Source: Apoderus coryli (Eukaryota > Arthropoda > Insecta > Coleoptera > Attelabidae). Taken from it: 64,000 nucleotides of DNA. This document shows positions 24,641-36,490 of the stretch, piece by piece. Both the position numbers and the translations under genes were made by a program. Every line of letters begins with the position of its first letter. Position 1 is the first letter of the stretch. The notes under the pieces are model-generated. The model saw only the letters and a program-made list of their open reading frames with translations. It was not told the origin of the DNA and made no database searches. The stretch spans positions 18,517,135 through 18,581,134 of the forward strand of contig OU452202.1 of the NCBI GenBank assembly GCA_911728435.2, read 5' to 3'.

Positions 24641-25165
24641 CTATACCAAATTCAATAGACTTTTTCGTAGTACTAATCGAAACGTCGAAGGCTTATAAGT
24701 CTTATAATTATGCGGAATTCCGTTATACGTGCAATAAATGTTGTAAGTAAATGAGCGCTCGAACAACAATGTACGGTGAGGAGGTGGTGATAAAAGTCCT
24801 CTAAACCTGAGGTTGAGGTTATGCACGTCAGATCTAAAGCCAATTTTTCGATATAAATATGGAGGATGTTCGCGAAGTATTAATGCATGATAAAAACAGG
24901 CAGCATGATGAAATCTTCTATCTTTCATTGACAGCCATTTTGCGCAGATCAATTTGTGACTTATTGGATCATACTTCCTAATACCGTATATGTATCTCAA
25001 GCAAGACTTTTGCACCCTTTGAATACGATCCTTATCAGACTGAAGTAAACAAGGGCCGTAGACAATATCACAGTAATTAAAGCTACTTAAAACAAGTGCA
25101 TCTGTGAGTTTGATTTTCAAATGCTTAGTGAGACTATGTCTGTGTGGGTATTTAAAAACTTGCAA
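24641..25165 (-). pseudogene. C-terminal part of a non-LTR reverse transcriptase
   Basis: A 174-residue open frame contains LVLSSFNYCDIVYGP, RIQRVQKSCLRYIYG, WLSMKDRRFHH and the terminal PSTFRLVLRKSLL. This is the conserved thumb and C-terminal region of Jockey/CR1-like RTs, distinct in sequence from the family at 3-1434. The palm domain with the catalytic Asp residues is absent, so the copy is 5' truncated. The frame itself is uninterrupted, suggesting a fairly recent insertion. Confidence 0.85.
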
Positions 25166-25894
25166 ACTACAGAAAATATATACGCATGTGCATTGTTTAA
25201 AAACGTAATATTTTGCACTATTTATTATTTAAAAGTCACTCCTTCCAAATAAATCGGACTATCTACTTCACTTTTCTAAATCACGTACTTCAGGGATTCA
25301 AAACCAAGGCTAGTTTAACTTCTCTAATTCTAATAGCAGTTTAATTGGCTCTAACTGATGATAATCGAATCTGTTATCCTAATAAATAAAAAAACATTGA
25401 AAACGTTTATACGGAAAACACTGCTTTACTAATAATATATCTGGTTAAAATTGCCTCTCTCACCTTGTATGTGTAGCTAAAGGCACACATTTGCTTGCAT
25501 AGGAGGTAGCTTACAGAGAAATAGGAATCTCTGTATTGACATAATTATTGTAAGTGGAATTGAGAGGGAGCAGCATCCAATCAAATACAAAAGTGAATTG
25601 GCAAACCAGAGGGTGCTTATTCATGTCGCACATGTATCTGCACGCGACCTGAACAATGAACAGATTGTTAGCAACGTTAAACCGACAAGGCTCTTAGACC
25701 GACACTTTTTCTGAGGGTGGATACAATCTGCATGAAAATATGTGTAAATTTTTATGTAATTGTTATCCAGTGAAGATTTTACATGATTCAATGGTGATTT
25801 TCACAGTGCGGCATCTGAAGTCGCTCTCTGTTAGTTTGATTATGTTTTGTATACGCGCTAAAAAAATTAATATAAAGACGGATATAACCATTTC
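25166..25894. other. No recognisable gene
   Basis: AT-rich stretch. No motif found. Confidence 0.5.
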
Positions 25895-26200
25895 GAAGTT
25901 CCCTGAGACTATTACGACCATTTCCAGATGGAAGTTGCCTATCTGTGTTTCTGTATGTATTGTTCGCCGATAGCTCCTAAACGCTTCAACCAATTTAGCT
26001 GAATTTTGGTCTAAGGGTTTGAGGAAGTCCTAGGATGAACCTATTAGTTTTTGGTTGAAATCGATTTAGCCCTGTGATAGGGGTGGACACAATCCTCAAA
26101 TTTTCAAATAACAGTAGTAGGGGTTTAGTGCTACATCTTTTGAGAGCATTTTTTTCTATTTTACAGCGATAAGTTACTTCTGATATTTACCATAACCATA
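25895..26200 (+). repeat. Composite repeat, head portion, copy 1
   Basis: It starts GAAGTTCCCTGAGAC, then GACCATTTCCAGATGGAAGT, TCTGTATG, GCTCCTAAACGCTTCAACCA, and GATAGGGGTGGACACAA. The same blocks occur inverted at 36400-36490 and, shorter, at 33403-33470 (plus) and 40525-40580 (minus). The tRNA-like module that ends other copies is absent here. Confidence 0.7.
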
Positions 26201-26431
26201 ATTTTCTCGAAAAAAAGTTACAAATATGTAAAGATGGTATTATTTCTTTTACCGTTTACCGTAACTCAGTAATACAGGTTTGATTAACTTTTAAAATTCG
26301 TTGAGAGTAGGCAAGGGGTTTAAAAAAGGGTTTGAAAATTTAAAAAAGTCATACTTCTTATTCGAACTATTGAATAATTTTTAATTGGTTTACCAGAGTA
26401 TAACCTAACACATCAACTATAGGCCATATTA

Positions 26432-26800
26432 CGGTTAATCCCGGGGCACTCAGGAATCGAAGGCAACGAGAGAGCGGATTGGTTGGCTAGACAAGCCTCT
26501 GAAACCCCATATCCTGGCATGGAACCTGCGCTGGGCTTGTCTAAAAGAACGGCGCGGAAACTCCTGAAATGCTGAGCTAAAAGCATATTTCCAAGCAGGA
26601 ACATGGTAAGAGGTTCATACCTGGTGCAGCAACAAACCGCACTGAAAAACGGCTAACATTAAGCAGGAGTGAGTTGCGAGTATAGGACTCGTCAATGGGC
26701 ATTGCGCCCTGAGAAGCCATCTAATTAAGATAAGGCGGTATAACGGGGAACTGCATTGGTGTTAAAAATACACGATGAAAAATTGCTGTACCATAGGTGT
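26432..26800 (+). pseudogene. RNase H domain remnant of a non-LTR retrotransposon
   Basis: The plus-strand frame reads RLIPGHSGIEGNERAD then WLARQASE, the last helix and catalytic-Asp region of retroelement RNase H. Frameshifted pieces matching the post-RNase H tail follow (LSRSELRV-like sequence, TGHCALR). RNase H removes the RNA strand during element replication and is found in I/LOA/R1-type lineages. Stops follow within 60 codons. No RT is joined to it, so this is a dead fragment. Confidence 0.75.
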
Positions 26801-27249
26801 CCGTGAAAAGTCTAAAAAAGGGTCAGAAAAATCTGTATCCACGATAACTCAAAACTCACTTAACAGATTTTTAACAAAGTTGGTACCAAAATAATTCAGG
26901 ACATTTCTAGGTGCTGATTAATTTTTGGAAAATATTGAACAGAGGCAAGATGTTTAACAAAGGGTTCAAAAATTTAAGTTAATTTTAATAAAAGTTCATA
27001 TAAACATAGTTCCAGAAATGTTTCATTTTCAAGATACAGGGTGTCAAACTTTTAACTTAAAAAACTTTAAACTTTAAAAAAATCGGGATTTCCTAAATAT
27101 CTTAATAACCTTTCAGTCGATTTTCTTCGAATTTAGCAGTGGTACTAATAGTAGTAAGGGTCTAATTTAGCCCTATTTAGATTAAAATAATTCTGACCAG
27201 TCAATTGGCATCCCGGAAAACGCCCCTAACCAATATTTTTGGCAAAAGA
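26801..27249. other. Foldback-arm-like sequence
   Basis: It contains AAGATACAGGGTGTCAAACTTTTAA near 27035, a block resembling internal sequence of the CAGGGTG foldback elements. No inverted partner was found. Confidence 0.35.
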
Positions 27250-28381
27250 GAAATCTGTCGAGATTTTGTCTCCTATCATTGCTATATTGACCAATATGTC
27301 AGTCAACTGTGGCATCTTCCCTGATCAAACTAAGAGCTCAATCATTATTCCAGTGCACAAAAGGGAAGTCATACAGCTCTAGAGACCTACAGACCAATAG
27401 CTGAGTACCGTATCAAAGGTAATGGAGAGGGCTCTGGCGGAGAGAATCTACGATTTTCTGAATCATTGTGAGGCCTTAAGCAAATGTCAATATAGATTCA
27501 GGACGCGATCCTCGACTGAAACATGCACCAGGGACTTCGTTCAGAATATATATGGATTAGTTAATGAGGGTTCATATTATGTCGTCGCTCTTTGATTTGT
27601 CGAACGCGTTTGAAGTCGTCGATAAGGACGTTTTATGTAACAAGCTTGAAAACATCGGGATAAAATCGTAACTGGACGAAAAATAACAGTAAGGATTGAA
27701 TCTACTTTATCGAAATTCAACAGCATTGATATAGGTCACCCCCAGGGTAGTATTCTGGGACCACTTGTTTTCCTTCTCTATGTCAATGATCTATACCTCT
27801 AAATATCACAATCGGCTCAATATATATGTATGCGGACGATACCACCCTCTTGCTGTATGACAGCGATCTCGAGACTCTGAAGCACAAAATGAACGTGACC
27901 CTCAGTGAATATCAACTATGGTGTCACAGAAACCGCTTAATGATTAATTACAGCAAGACAGTCGCTTTGAACTTTAGCGGAAATCTTAAATTTTAACGCT
28001 AAAATTGCGGGCATCAGTTTGGTCTTTTCAGCAGAAACTAGATTATTGGGAGTGACTCAAAGTTGAGCTGGATTTATCAAATCGACAACATCTGTAGTAA
28101 ACTGAATAAACATATCTATTTATTTATATTTTCTAAAAAGTTTTTTGAACCAAAAATCACTGATTTCAATTTACTCTGCCTTAATTTACTGGACAGTGGC
28201 GTATAACATAATGGTCTGGGCTAGAAGCACAGAGATACGCAAAGTCTTTGTTTTGCAAAAACGTGCAATTCGGATCATCTTTAATATATCTTACAATGGT
28301 ACTTGTAGAGAGGTTTTCAAAAGGCATGGTGAGCTAACACTCCCGTCCATTCGCTTATATCTTGTCGAAATATTTGAATGA
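27250..28381 (+). pseudogene. Decayed non-LTR reverse transcriptase
   Basis: RT blocks are readable across several frames: IFPDQTKSSIIIPVHK, RFRTRSSTETC, LFDLSNAFEVVD, GHPQGSILGPLVFLLYVNDL, MYADDTTLLL, and finally 28145-28381 with VWARSTEIRKVFVLQKRAIR. The last part aligns with the family at 3-1434 (VVWGQSV...RIFILQKR). The catalytic YADD is retained, but frameshifts near 27570, 27660, 27800 and 28000 kill the frame. It is 5' truncated, without endonuclease. Confidence 0.85.
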
Positions 28382-28471
28382 CTTATTTGTGTATATTAGC
28401 AATTGTGTGATTGACGTGTCTTATACATGTTGTATGATTGAGATAAAAATAAAAATTATTATTATTATTAA
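28382..28471 (+). repeat. 3' UTR and ATT-repeat tail
   Basis: A short trailer ends in (ATT)n at about 28456-28471, closing the decayed RT element. Confidence 0.6.
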
Positions 28472-29865
28472 TAACATTGTGCGCCACTGACTTTTTTCAA
28501 TTTTTCAACTTTTTTGTCTATTGAGTTTAATTCATATCTCGATTCGTTTTCGAGAAAACGAAGCGAGATAAAAAGTTTGACAACCTGTAACTTTTCATCG
28601 TACAATTACTCAATTAATCACCTGAAGTTTGGCCACGTACTTAGACCCTGTATTTTGGTGCAGATTTTCCCGGCCCGCCATGAAAAATTTTTCTTTCATT
28701 CACCAAATTCAATCGCGAACATTATATTGTATACTACGGGGCACCTACTACGTCTATAATACATGAATGACGTATTAACGCACACAGAATCGACATGTTC
28801 TCTTTTGTGCCATGTGGTTTATACCCTTAATTGAATATTACGTAGATTTATGGCCATTTCGATTGGCATTAATAAGAAATTTTCCATTTTCCATATAACT
28901 TATGGTGCGGTAATAACGCGTGCACAATGCCTTTTCTCTGTGGTAACAATTGTTTGAACAAATAGAGCAAATAGTAGAGAGTGCAGTCAGGAAAATTGCA
29001 AGGAAAAATTATTGCGGAGAGCTTAAAGGGGATGTAGGAAATTTAATTCTTATTTACACCACATTCCAATAAGTTTTAGAATTAAATATGTATAAGTAAT
29101 GCGTTTATAAGGGATTATTAACGTTACTCGACATTTATTAATGCAGGGATTAATATTATTTACCATGGGACTCCTGATGTTTATAAGGACGTTTATAGGT
29201 AGAGTCACAGTAGCATATTCTACATCAGCTCTTCTAAATCATGGCCTGATTAAGTCCGGTGCCTTGCGGTTGAGATCAACGAATCCTACATGGTAAGACA
29301 TAGGATTGTGCGCTAAATCAATTAAATATTTTCTGATAGCCAAACGGCCATAGGTTAGGACAATGCGTAAAGAACAAGGGATTGAGTTTCTGGCCATTCT
29401 CCTTAGCTAGAGAACCAGCTATATAAGAATTCTGCAGGATAAAGCCTATACAATTATTGGCATAGAGATCATCACAGCAGAAACATACTTAATACTTGAA
29501 TAATCACAACAATTCAGGACTTTTGAGGTGTCTAGCAGGAATGATAATGGGATTTCTAACGCCAAATATGTGGCTAGAGGGAATATGTATTAGGTTGGGT
29601 GAAATAATAATGGATATATTGAGCCACGTGGCAGCGTCCACCAATCCGATGTATTGTTTTCAGAAATCGTTCGCTGTCCACCCATTCATGTCTCCGACGG
29701 AGACTTGCAGGCTGCGGGAAAGTGTTGTTAAGGTAACAGAAAACCTTTAGGGATTTGTTTGTCAACCAAAAAAATTTAAATGTTATTTTTATTTTGTTAT
29801 TATTATTACGTGAGCTATACAGCTCCGTAGGACTGACGATTATAATCAGATCATATTTAATTACA
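28472..29865. other. No confidently recognised gene
   Basis: 29200-29760 is less AT-rich and has opposing open frames (29496-29750 plus, 29574-29765 minus). I could not match either to a family. They may be old retroelement sequence. Confidence 0.4.
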
Positions 29866-30158
29866 ATTTTATTTTTACTTCGAGACTATTCAAAACTCTC
29901 AGCCTGGTCTCGTCTCACCGAGACTCTACGAGACGAGACTAAATGGCACTCTCGTTTCGAAAAACCGAGACGAGACGAGGTCAGTCTCTAGTCTCGCGGC
30001 ATCCCTAGCTTAACAGGATTATAATAGTTTCTCGTCTCGTCTCGGTTTTTCGAAACGAGAGTGCCATTTAGTCTCGTCTCGTAGAGTCTCGGCGAGACGA
30101 GACCAGGCTGAGAGTCTCGACGAGAGTTTCGAGTAGTCTCGAAGTAAAAATAAAGTTT
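29866..30158. repeat. Large palindrome of GAGAC/GTCTC units
   Basis: A left arm of about 115 bases (from 29866) and a right arm (to 30158) are inverted copies. Each has several GTCTC/GAGAC pentamers around CGGTTTTTCGAAACGAGAGT. The spacer contains GCGGCATCCCTAGC, whose inverse GCTAGGGATGCCGCGAGAC resembles a hAT terminus. I read it as two hAT-type ends with subterminal repeats joined head to head. No transposase is present. Confidence 0.75.
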
Positions 30159-31137
30159 TATTTAAATGTTTATTATACCGGAAAAATTAGTTTATATTAA
30201 TTCTTAGTTTATCTCAAATTTGACTCAAATAAAAAATTAAAACATATCTTAAAAGCACTCGAAAATAATAGAAACAAATAATTGCGCTACCTTAAAGTTT
30301 TCTTAAATCTTTAATGGTTTTAATGGGGCGTGAGATGCCCACATGTTCAAATACCTCTTGCAGCGCTCACGGTATTCAAGTACTACCTCCGAGGCCGTAG
30401 ACTTGCCAAGTGGTTATTTATTTATTAATATTGAAGACAAGAGGCCAAAAACCGGAACAAAAATGGTTTTAGTATTATAATTTTTAAACATCATAATTAA
30501 AGACAAATTGGAAAATAAACAAAAGGTCATTAATTTAATTTTGGAAACAAAAAAAAAACATAAAAAATAAACTCAAATGTTAACCAGATTATAAACTATC
30601 GATATCGCCTCAATAATTATTTATACATCACTATTAGAATAACTGAATACCAGCAAGTATACAAACAATGTAAAATCATTTCTAATAGACTGTCATCTTT
30701 TAAATGAAATCTAAACACAAACATACTAGAGTTTTAATAACAAGTGGAAATATATTTATAAAATTAATGTTACCTACTTCGTAGTACTCATACGAATGTA
30801 AAACGCTATTAATGCAATGTACTATAGTGATGTAAATTTATTCTTCAAAGTTTCTAACAAAAAAAAAATGTAATTGTAATGTAAAATGTAATGTAAAATC
30901 CGTACCACCTGCTAATAATAAAAAAAAAAAAAAATAAATATATTTATAGTGGAGTTCATTGTGAATGCTGTACATTATAATTTTCTCGTCTTAAAATATA
31001 GCTTGGTCTCTCCTCGATTTTTCTCGTATCGTCGGAAAATAAGTGGAAACTATAGAAGTTGATGAGATCTTATCGATACACGTGGTATACCTAAATTCAT
31101 TTCCATACTTCGCAAGTAGGTCATTGTATTTGAACCG
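30159..31137. other. No recognisable gene
   Basis: AT-rich. It includes an ATGTAA short tandem region (30869-30900) and an A-rich run near 30920-30935. Confidence 0.5.
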
Positions 31138-31168
31138 CTGATGATGAAACTAGTGAGTTTCGAAACAT
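31138..31168 (+). ncRNA. Hammerhead-like motif, copy C (partial)
   Basis: CTGATGA (31138-31144), an extra T, stem II GAAACT/AGTTTC with loop AGTG, then GAAAC. Stem II is perfect and differs in sequence from the other copies, consistent with compensatory change. The cleavage triplet position reads ATG and stem I does not form. Confidence 0.4.
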
Positions 31169-31639
31169 ATGATTTTTGTATGAACATAAAAATGTATAAT
31201 TCAAATATTGAAAAGTTTTATTTTATTTAATCAATTACAACATCAAACAAATTGATAAAGTTTTGACCTGGATTTAGATCCACACCAAACAATGTGTGGA
31301 TTGTAAGTAAGTTTAATCTAATTTAAAGCATAATTTGTACATTTTGCTGTATACCAGTTTAACTAGCTATATTAACAAAATGTTGGTTGAATGAATAGGT
31401 TTTAATCAAAATTTCAAACATGTATATATTAGCATTTATAAATTGCCATGTGTATTAAAGCTTCTTGTAGGCTTGCTGCTACTAATTAAGCTTATTTGCA
31501 GCCAATATTGGAATTAATGTACAGAGGTTAAAATGTGTAATTTCTATATGTCAAATATTTTATTAAATTGACAAAATAATCCTTTTTAACAGGGAGTGCA
31601 AATTTATTTTCATTGAAACTCAAGGAATCCATTGGAATT

Positions 31640-32180
31640 CCCATTTTTAAGAAAGGTCGTGAAGTCTAAAGTATTTAAAAAAGCATGTCTTCGAAACTCA
31701 CTGGCTTCCTTAAGGACTGCCAGCTGATGAGTAATTGTCAACATGGATTTAGGTCTGGTTTTCGACGGAAACGTGCATTGCCGATCTTGTGCAGCATCTG
31801 CATGACTTGACAGACAAAGGGAATTATGATGTCGCACTTCTGTTTCATTTGTCTAGAGCTTTCGACGCACTATTGATAAAGTCTTTGTGGTGCAGAAATT
31901 ATTTAACTTGGGAATACGTACGGGTAATTAATCACTGAATTCATTAATATTTGTCAGGGAGAAGGTTTGCGGTAAGGATTGCGTCACAGACATCCTCTTT
32001 CAAAAATGTTAGTATTGGTACACCACAGGGTAGTGTGTTGGGTCCTCTTTTATTTCTTTTGTTTGTGAATGATCTACCGTTGCGTATCCCCTTTGCAACG
32101 TTGCCGTTGTTTATGTACGCGGATGACACGTAGTGTGGTTCTGCAGGCTTTTGATCACAGGTGCTTTAAAACTAAATTAA
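31640..32180 (+). pseudogene. Decayed non-LTR reverse transcriptase palm region
   Basis: Frames in succession read CQHGFRSGF then TETCIADLVQHLHD, FHLSRAFDA, and [25 protein letters not shown] with FMYADDT. RT motifs through the catalytic YADD are present, but the region is broken by frameshifts near 31760 and 31870 and stops right after YADDT. It is truncated at both ends. Confidence 0.85.
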
Positions 32181-32302
32181 TGATAAATGATCAAAAGACT
32201 GTTGCTATCTAAATATGTTTTTTTATAAATCACATAAAAGATCACCTTAATTTTTAAGCAATTTTGCCGTACTTATTTATTTAAACGCTGCAGTATATAG
32301 CT

Positions 32303-32896
32303 TTATTGAATAAAAAGCAATATGTTACAAATATCATGATTATCCATCCATGTAGCTTTAACCCATTTAATCAGAAAGCCAAAATAACCTAAACAGTACA
32401 GTCGACCAAAACTAAAACGCAATATCAACAATCCCCTTTTGCAATCGAACACAACAAAAGCCGATTTATGCCCGTGTTGCTGCATCAGATCGTAAAGATT
32501 AGCGGTCAATTTTACTCGGTTTTTGAGGGGAGAATTTACCATTCGAAATGAAGTTTCATTCATTAAGAATGGATCACGCCTGCTGTATATGCATTCTCTC
32601 ATGCGCCCCATTTTGTACGTTGCAGAATTATATTTATGATATGTTCTCTGTATGTGCCAAAAAGTAAGATTAATTGTTCCATAACTGGCTTGAGCTAGAT
32701 TAAAACACATAAGTATCGTACAGTATAAGCTGCTGTATATCTGCTGGTCTAAACACGAAAAGATGTATTCATAAATCATTGTTTGTTTCTGTACGATAAT
32801 GTACAGCGTGTTCAAAAAGTCCCGGTACGGCAGAATAACTCGAAAATTAAGGCGAAAAATGGTTTCAGACAAGAATTGTAAGACTAATTGTGTCAT
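32303..32896 (-). CDS. Hypothetical open frame, 197 codons
   Basis: This is the longest open frame here with no transposon signature that I recognise. It is rich in F, L, Y, I and C, which a long AT-rich frame can produce by chance. Its 5' end overlaps a CAGCGTG element end at 32804. I see no domain, splice signal or promoter. It may be chance or a decayed retroelement tail. Confidence 0.2.
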   Translation of the reverse strand: MTQLVLQFLSETIFRLNFRVILPYRDFLNTLYIIVQKQTMIYEYIFSCLDQQIYSSLYCTILMCFNLAQASYGTINLTFWHIQRTYHKYNSATYKMGRMRECIYSRRDPFLMNETSFRMVNSPLKNRVKLTANLYDLMQQHGHKSAFVVFDCKRGLLILRFSFGRLYCLGYFGFLIKWVKATWMDNHDICNILLFIQ

Positions 32897-33078
32897 TGGC
32901 TATGTAAGTTGTTTCCGTTCTTCGATACTTATAGATTTTGTGCAATACCACCTATCCTTTAATAGAGGTGTGAGATGTTGATAACCATGCGATCGCCCCT
33001 TTCTTTATATCAATTTTTGAGGGAACACGGCATTTAAGTATGATTAAACACCACGTTCGACGAGATTGCCAGTCTCAG

Positions 33079-33402
33079 AAGGATCTGTCTACCGACTAGA
33101 AGGAAACTGGTCAGATCACACGCACACGAAAGCATCAACGAGGCCCAAGCCAAACACGAGGAGTATAAGGATGCAAAAAACGGCTTAAATGGGCTAACGC
33201 GGAGTCTAAGAAAATGCACTGGACAAGTCTCTGTAAGGAGATTGACAATGGCACAAGGGGAGCTGGCTACAAAATAGCCACCAAAAGATCCGGCTTTACA
33301 CACAGAGATGCGGATATATCCTACGAGAGAATGTGTCTGGCTGCGGATCACTTATTTCCGTCGGGAGGTCGACGTGTTTAATCTCTTCACGAAAGAGCAG
33401 CT
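33079..33402 (+). pseudogene. R1-type non-LTR linker between endonuclease and RT
   Basis: One frame reads RRKLVRSHAHESINEA and EEYKDAKN. After a one-base slip in an A6 run, KWANAESKKMHW, LCKEIDNGTRGAGYKIATKR and ADHLFPSGG follow. The WxxLCxExDNxxxGxGYKI...LFP pattern is typical of R1-clade polyproteins just before the RT domain. The sequence then runs into the composite repeat at 33403, so the fragment is interrupted rather than complete. Confidence 0.75.
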
Positions 33403-33470
33403 TGAAGTTCCTTGAGACGATTAAGACCATTTCCAGATGGAAGTCTGTCTGTGTGTGTGTCTGTAGCTAA
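33403..33470 (+). repeat. Composite repeat, head portion, copy 2
   Basis: GAAGTTCCTTGAGACGATTA then GACCATTTCCAGATGGAAGT, followed by GTCTGTCTGTGTGTGTCTG. It is the same head as at 25895 and sits directly after the R1 fragment. Confidence 0.65.
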
Positions 33471-34019
33471 AGATTATCGGGGTGTCGCACTTAATAAAAA
33501 TACAATACCGGATAGAAAAATGACAAAACCTTAATCAAGAAATTAACCCCTACAAGTCATATTTCGTTTGGCCTATTCGAGACAGATTGGCATAATGCAA
33601 TAAAATCATGTCACAGCCAATAAAGGAAAATTGTCAAAATATAAAGTAAGTCAAATTACACAGCGACATAATAAATGTTGTTGAGGTGGCATACAGCATA
33701 GGGGGTGTCCAAAATCCGGAAATTCACACGGACAGATATATGCATAGAGACAGGATGGAAGGGTAGGACCAAAATAATAATTAATGGTGGTCAGGTCACG
33801 ATACGACAGTGCATAAATGGATTGTAGGATTTGGAGATTCGTGTCGTATTGTTCGCACAACGTAATTATTTGATTTGGGAAAGTGGACGGCGACTATACA
33901 AGGAGTGTGATCAAATTATTTCTGTAATTGTTGTAAAGCAATAAAATTAATTATAACATTTTTTTTAACTATCAAAGTTCATTAATTTATTTGGAAACTG
34001 AAGTGAAACTGCCTCCATC
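33471..34019. other. No recognisable gene
   Basis: Mixed composition. A 69-codon frame at 33651-33860 (minus) is Cys-rich but matches nothing I know. Confidence 0.45.
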
Positions 34020-34125
34020 ACGAAAAAAATCGGTTTGTCGCCCCAAAACTTTCCCAACAAGATATAATATAATCAAACATATTTGACCTGCATAACGAAA
34101 CAGAATTTTAATAATTATAATTGTA
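34020..34125 (+). repeat. Dispersed repeat with copies at 39936-40012 and 51330-51402
   Basis: The shared order is CGGTTTGTCGCC / CAAAACTTTCCC / ACAAGATAT..AATATAATCAAA.AT / ACCTGC..A..GAAACAG / AATTTTAATAAT. The three copies are in the same orientation and diverged. No coding sequence. Confidence 0.55.
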
Positions 34126-34257
34126 TTATACGAGTACTATAATACATACGTAAGCACGGTCCTATTATTATTTCACAGGTGTTTATTTGTCAAAAATAAT
34201 TACAGGTGTAGCGGGTGATGATATTTTTTTTATTTTTTGTTACTTTATATTGACTTA

Positions 34258-35208
34258 AGGCTGGTTTAGCCAACGAATAAGCATAAGAATATGATTAGTG
34301 TATAGTTATAGTCACAAGCACAACTAGTTAAAATACATTATGTCAAATGGTATCGTTTATACAACGTTTAGTTTACAAGTTGTAAGGATTTGTAATTGTC
34401 ATAACTTTCAATGTTGTAGTAAGAATAGCGACAGCCTCGGCTATAGTCGTCGGCATTCGGAAACATGTTATTGAGAGAAAATTCAAACTATTGACATAAT
34501 CGCAGATTATATATATGATAATTGCAATTTCATTAACTTTATGATATAAAATTATGAAAATATTATTATTATGTCTCTGCTATCAACAAAATTATGCCGT
34601 AGTTTGAATTTCCCGCAATGACGTTTCCGAACGTCGACGACTACGGCCGAGTTTTAGTGACAAAAACAGTGGCAATGTAATGTGTGCAGGTCCGCCGGCG
34701 AGGTCCGCAGGCGAGCTTAAAAAATCAGTATAAAATGTAACCTATAAAAAAAGGTAAACAGCTTGCATGTAGAGTATTTCATGGAGTACCCTTAGGTATC
34801 GGCATTGTCTTTAAAGACAATGGTATCGGTATCGAAAGTACACAACACTTTTAAAAATAAAACTGCTGAATGTATATTACATTTTGTGTTACATAACATA
34901 GGAAATCTATGAAGTATGATGCAAAATTGTGGACAAATTTACAAAATTGTTTTAAATGTTTGGTAACGTAGAATAATGTTTATTGTTTGGTATTGCCCGA
35001 ACAAAAATAAAAATAATCATGTTGTGTATTATTGCCCGCATCCCACATGCGCATAATATACAGATTTTGATTGGCTCAGCAATTTGGTTATGCTTGTTTT
35101 TATGACTACATGTTGGATAAACGCTCGTTTTTGTTATGCATTATACACTAAAACTGTGACAAAATTATATTCACTGCGTTATATATACAACGTTGGCTAA
35201 ACCGGGCT
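34258..35208. mobile_element. TTA-flanked inverted-repeat element, 951 bp (PIF/Harbinger-like)
   Basis: Left end AGGCTGGTTTAGCCAACG and right end, inverted, AGCCCGGTTTAGCCAACG match at 16 of 18 bases. TTA flanks both sides (34255-34257 and 35209-35211), the PIF/Harbinger signature. A second inverted pair lies inside: CGGCTATAGTCGTCG near 34440 and CGACGACTACGGCCG near 34636. No transposase fragment was recognised, so this is a non-autonomous element. Confidence 0.8.
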
Positions 35209-35345
35209 TTACATTTACTTAACTATGCCAGCAATGAAAAAACTCTCCAAATAAACTTTGTAGAGATTTAAGTGCTCTATCATTTGATATGTAACATCGG
35301 TAAAAATAAAAAAATATGATTTTTTTAAAACTTTGACAGGCCGCC

Positions 35346-36017
35346 ATTTTCTGAGATACGGGGTGTTAAAGTTTTTCTTAAAAACTGAAAATTTATTGAT
35401 TGCTCTGAAACCGGTGGGGATATGCAAATGACATTTAGTGAGTTTTAAGAGGTTGCGCATTTTTTGGCAAGCAATTAAGAATTTTATGTTCATCAGTGGC
35501 GCGCATACGGGTAATGGTCTCAATATTTTTAGAAAAAAAAATGTTACGCCACTGGAATTTTTCAAATAAAAACTCATTTTCCAATTCCTCGTTCAATTTG
35601 TGATAAAAAATCACTTTTGCTTGCCCCTTACGATAAAAAAGCAAGAGAGATTTTTTATCACAAATTGAACGAGGAATTCCAAAATGATTTTTAATTTGAA
35701 AATTCCAGTGGCGTACCGTTTTTTTCTTGAAAAAAATTGAGATCATTACCCGTATGCGCGGCACTGATGAACATAAAATTCTTAATTGCATGTCAAAAAA
35801 TGCGCAATAACTACCTCTTAAAACCCACTAAATTTCATTTGCATATCTCTACCGGTTTCAGAGCAAACAATAAATCTTCAGTTTTTAAGAAAAACTTTAA
35901 CTGTATCTCAGCAGAAAACGAAGCATTTGCGGACATGTGTTTATATAGTAAACTGTCATTATTTTTTCATGCAGACTTACCTCCTGAAGTTTGTCGCACT
36001 TATTTACTAACACCCTG
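35346..36017. mobile_element. Foldback element family B, truncated copy
   Basis: Inverted arms share TTTTCTGAGATAC, GCAAATGA.ATTTAGT, TTCATCAGTGGCGCGCATAC and CACAAATTGAACGAGGAATT, meeting near 35630. The right arm ends in CACCCTG followed by TA at 36018. The outer part of the left arm is replaced by unrelated sequence. It is the same family as 51653-52670. Open frames here are mirror images without motifs. Confidence 0.8.
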
Positions 36018-36099
36018 TATACAGCTATATAAACTTTTAAGCTGAGGTCATTTTTAGGATTCAGGGGTCATGAAATGAAGGACTGCGTAAAAATTTTTC

Positions 36100-36490
36100 A
36101 AAATTTCGGTTGTGTCGATCTCCTGAACAGTTGGATTTTTTTTTTAAATCTACTAATATTGCCAGAGCTGTGATTCGAAACCAGATCTTCTGCATGAGAA
36201 GCGCACGCTCTATCAATGACGCCAAAAACTCTTTATCAAATTTATTATATTCTATAAGAGGTATAGGTTCCAACTACCTAACTGGTGATATTTTAAACGC
36301 TATTTTCTCCAGAATTATGGGGGCAAATATCAAAAGCAGATAAAAATGCTTTAAAATGATGTATCGTTCGACCCCTACTGCTATATGAAAATTTAGTTGT
36401 GTCCACCCCTATGACAGGACTTAAGCGATTTCAACACACAGAGAGACAGACTTCCATCGGGAAATGGTCTTAATCGTATCAGGGAACTTC
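36100..36490 (-). repeat. Composite repeat with tRNA-like module, fullest copy
   Basis: Read on the minus strand, the order is GAAGTTCC, GACCATTTCCCGATGG, CTGTCTCTCTG, GATTTCAA-type and GGGGTGGACACAA blocks, then GAATATAATAAATTTGATAA, and a tRNA-like module (36235 to 36161). That module has an A-box-like GGCGTCATTGATAGAGCG and a B-box-like GGTTTCGAATC. Its anticodon-loop equivalent reads TTCTCAT, and the acceptor arms AAGAGTT/AGCTCTG pair at six of seven. The tRNA-like part is at the 3' end, unlike ordinary SINEs. Confidence 0.65.

Noticed and set aside
35215..36045. Mirror-image open frames of 100-120 codons
   Set aside because: They arise on both arms of the same foldback and on opposite strands, as inverted repeats make by chance. 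No domain is recognisable.
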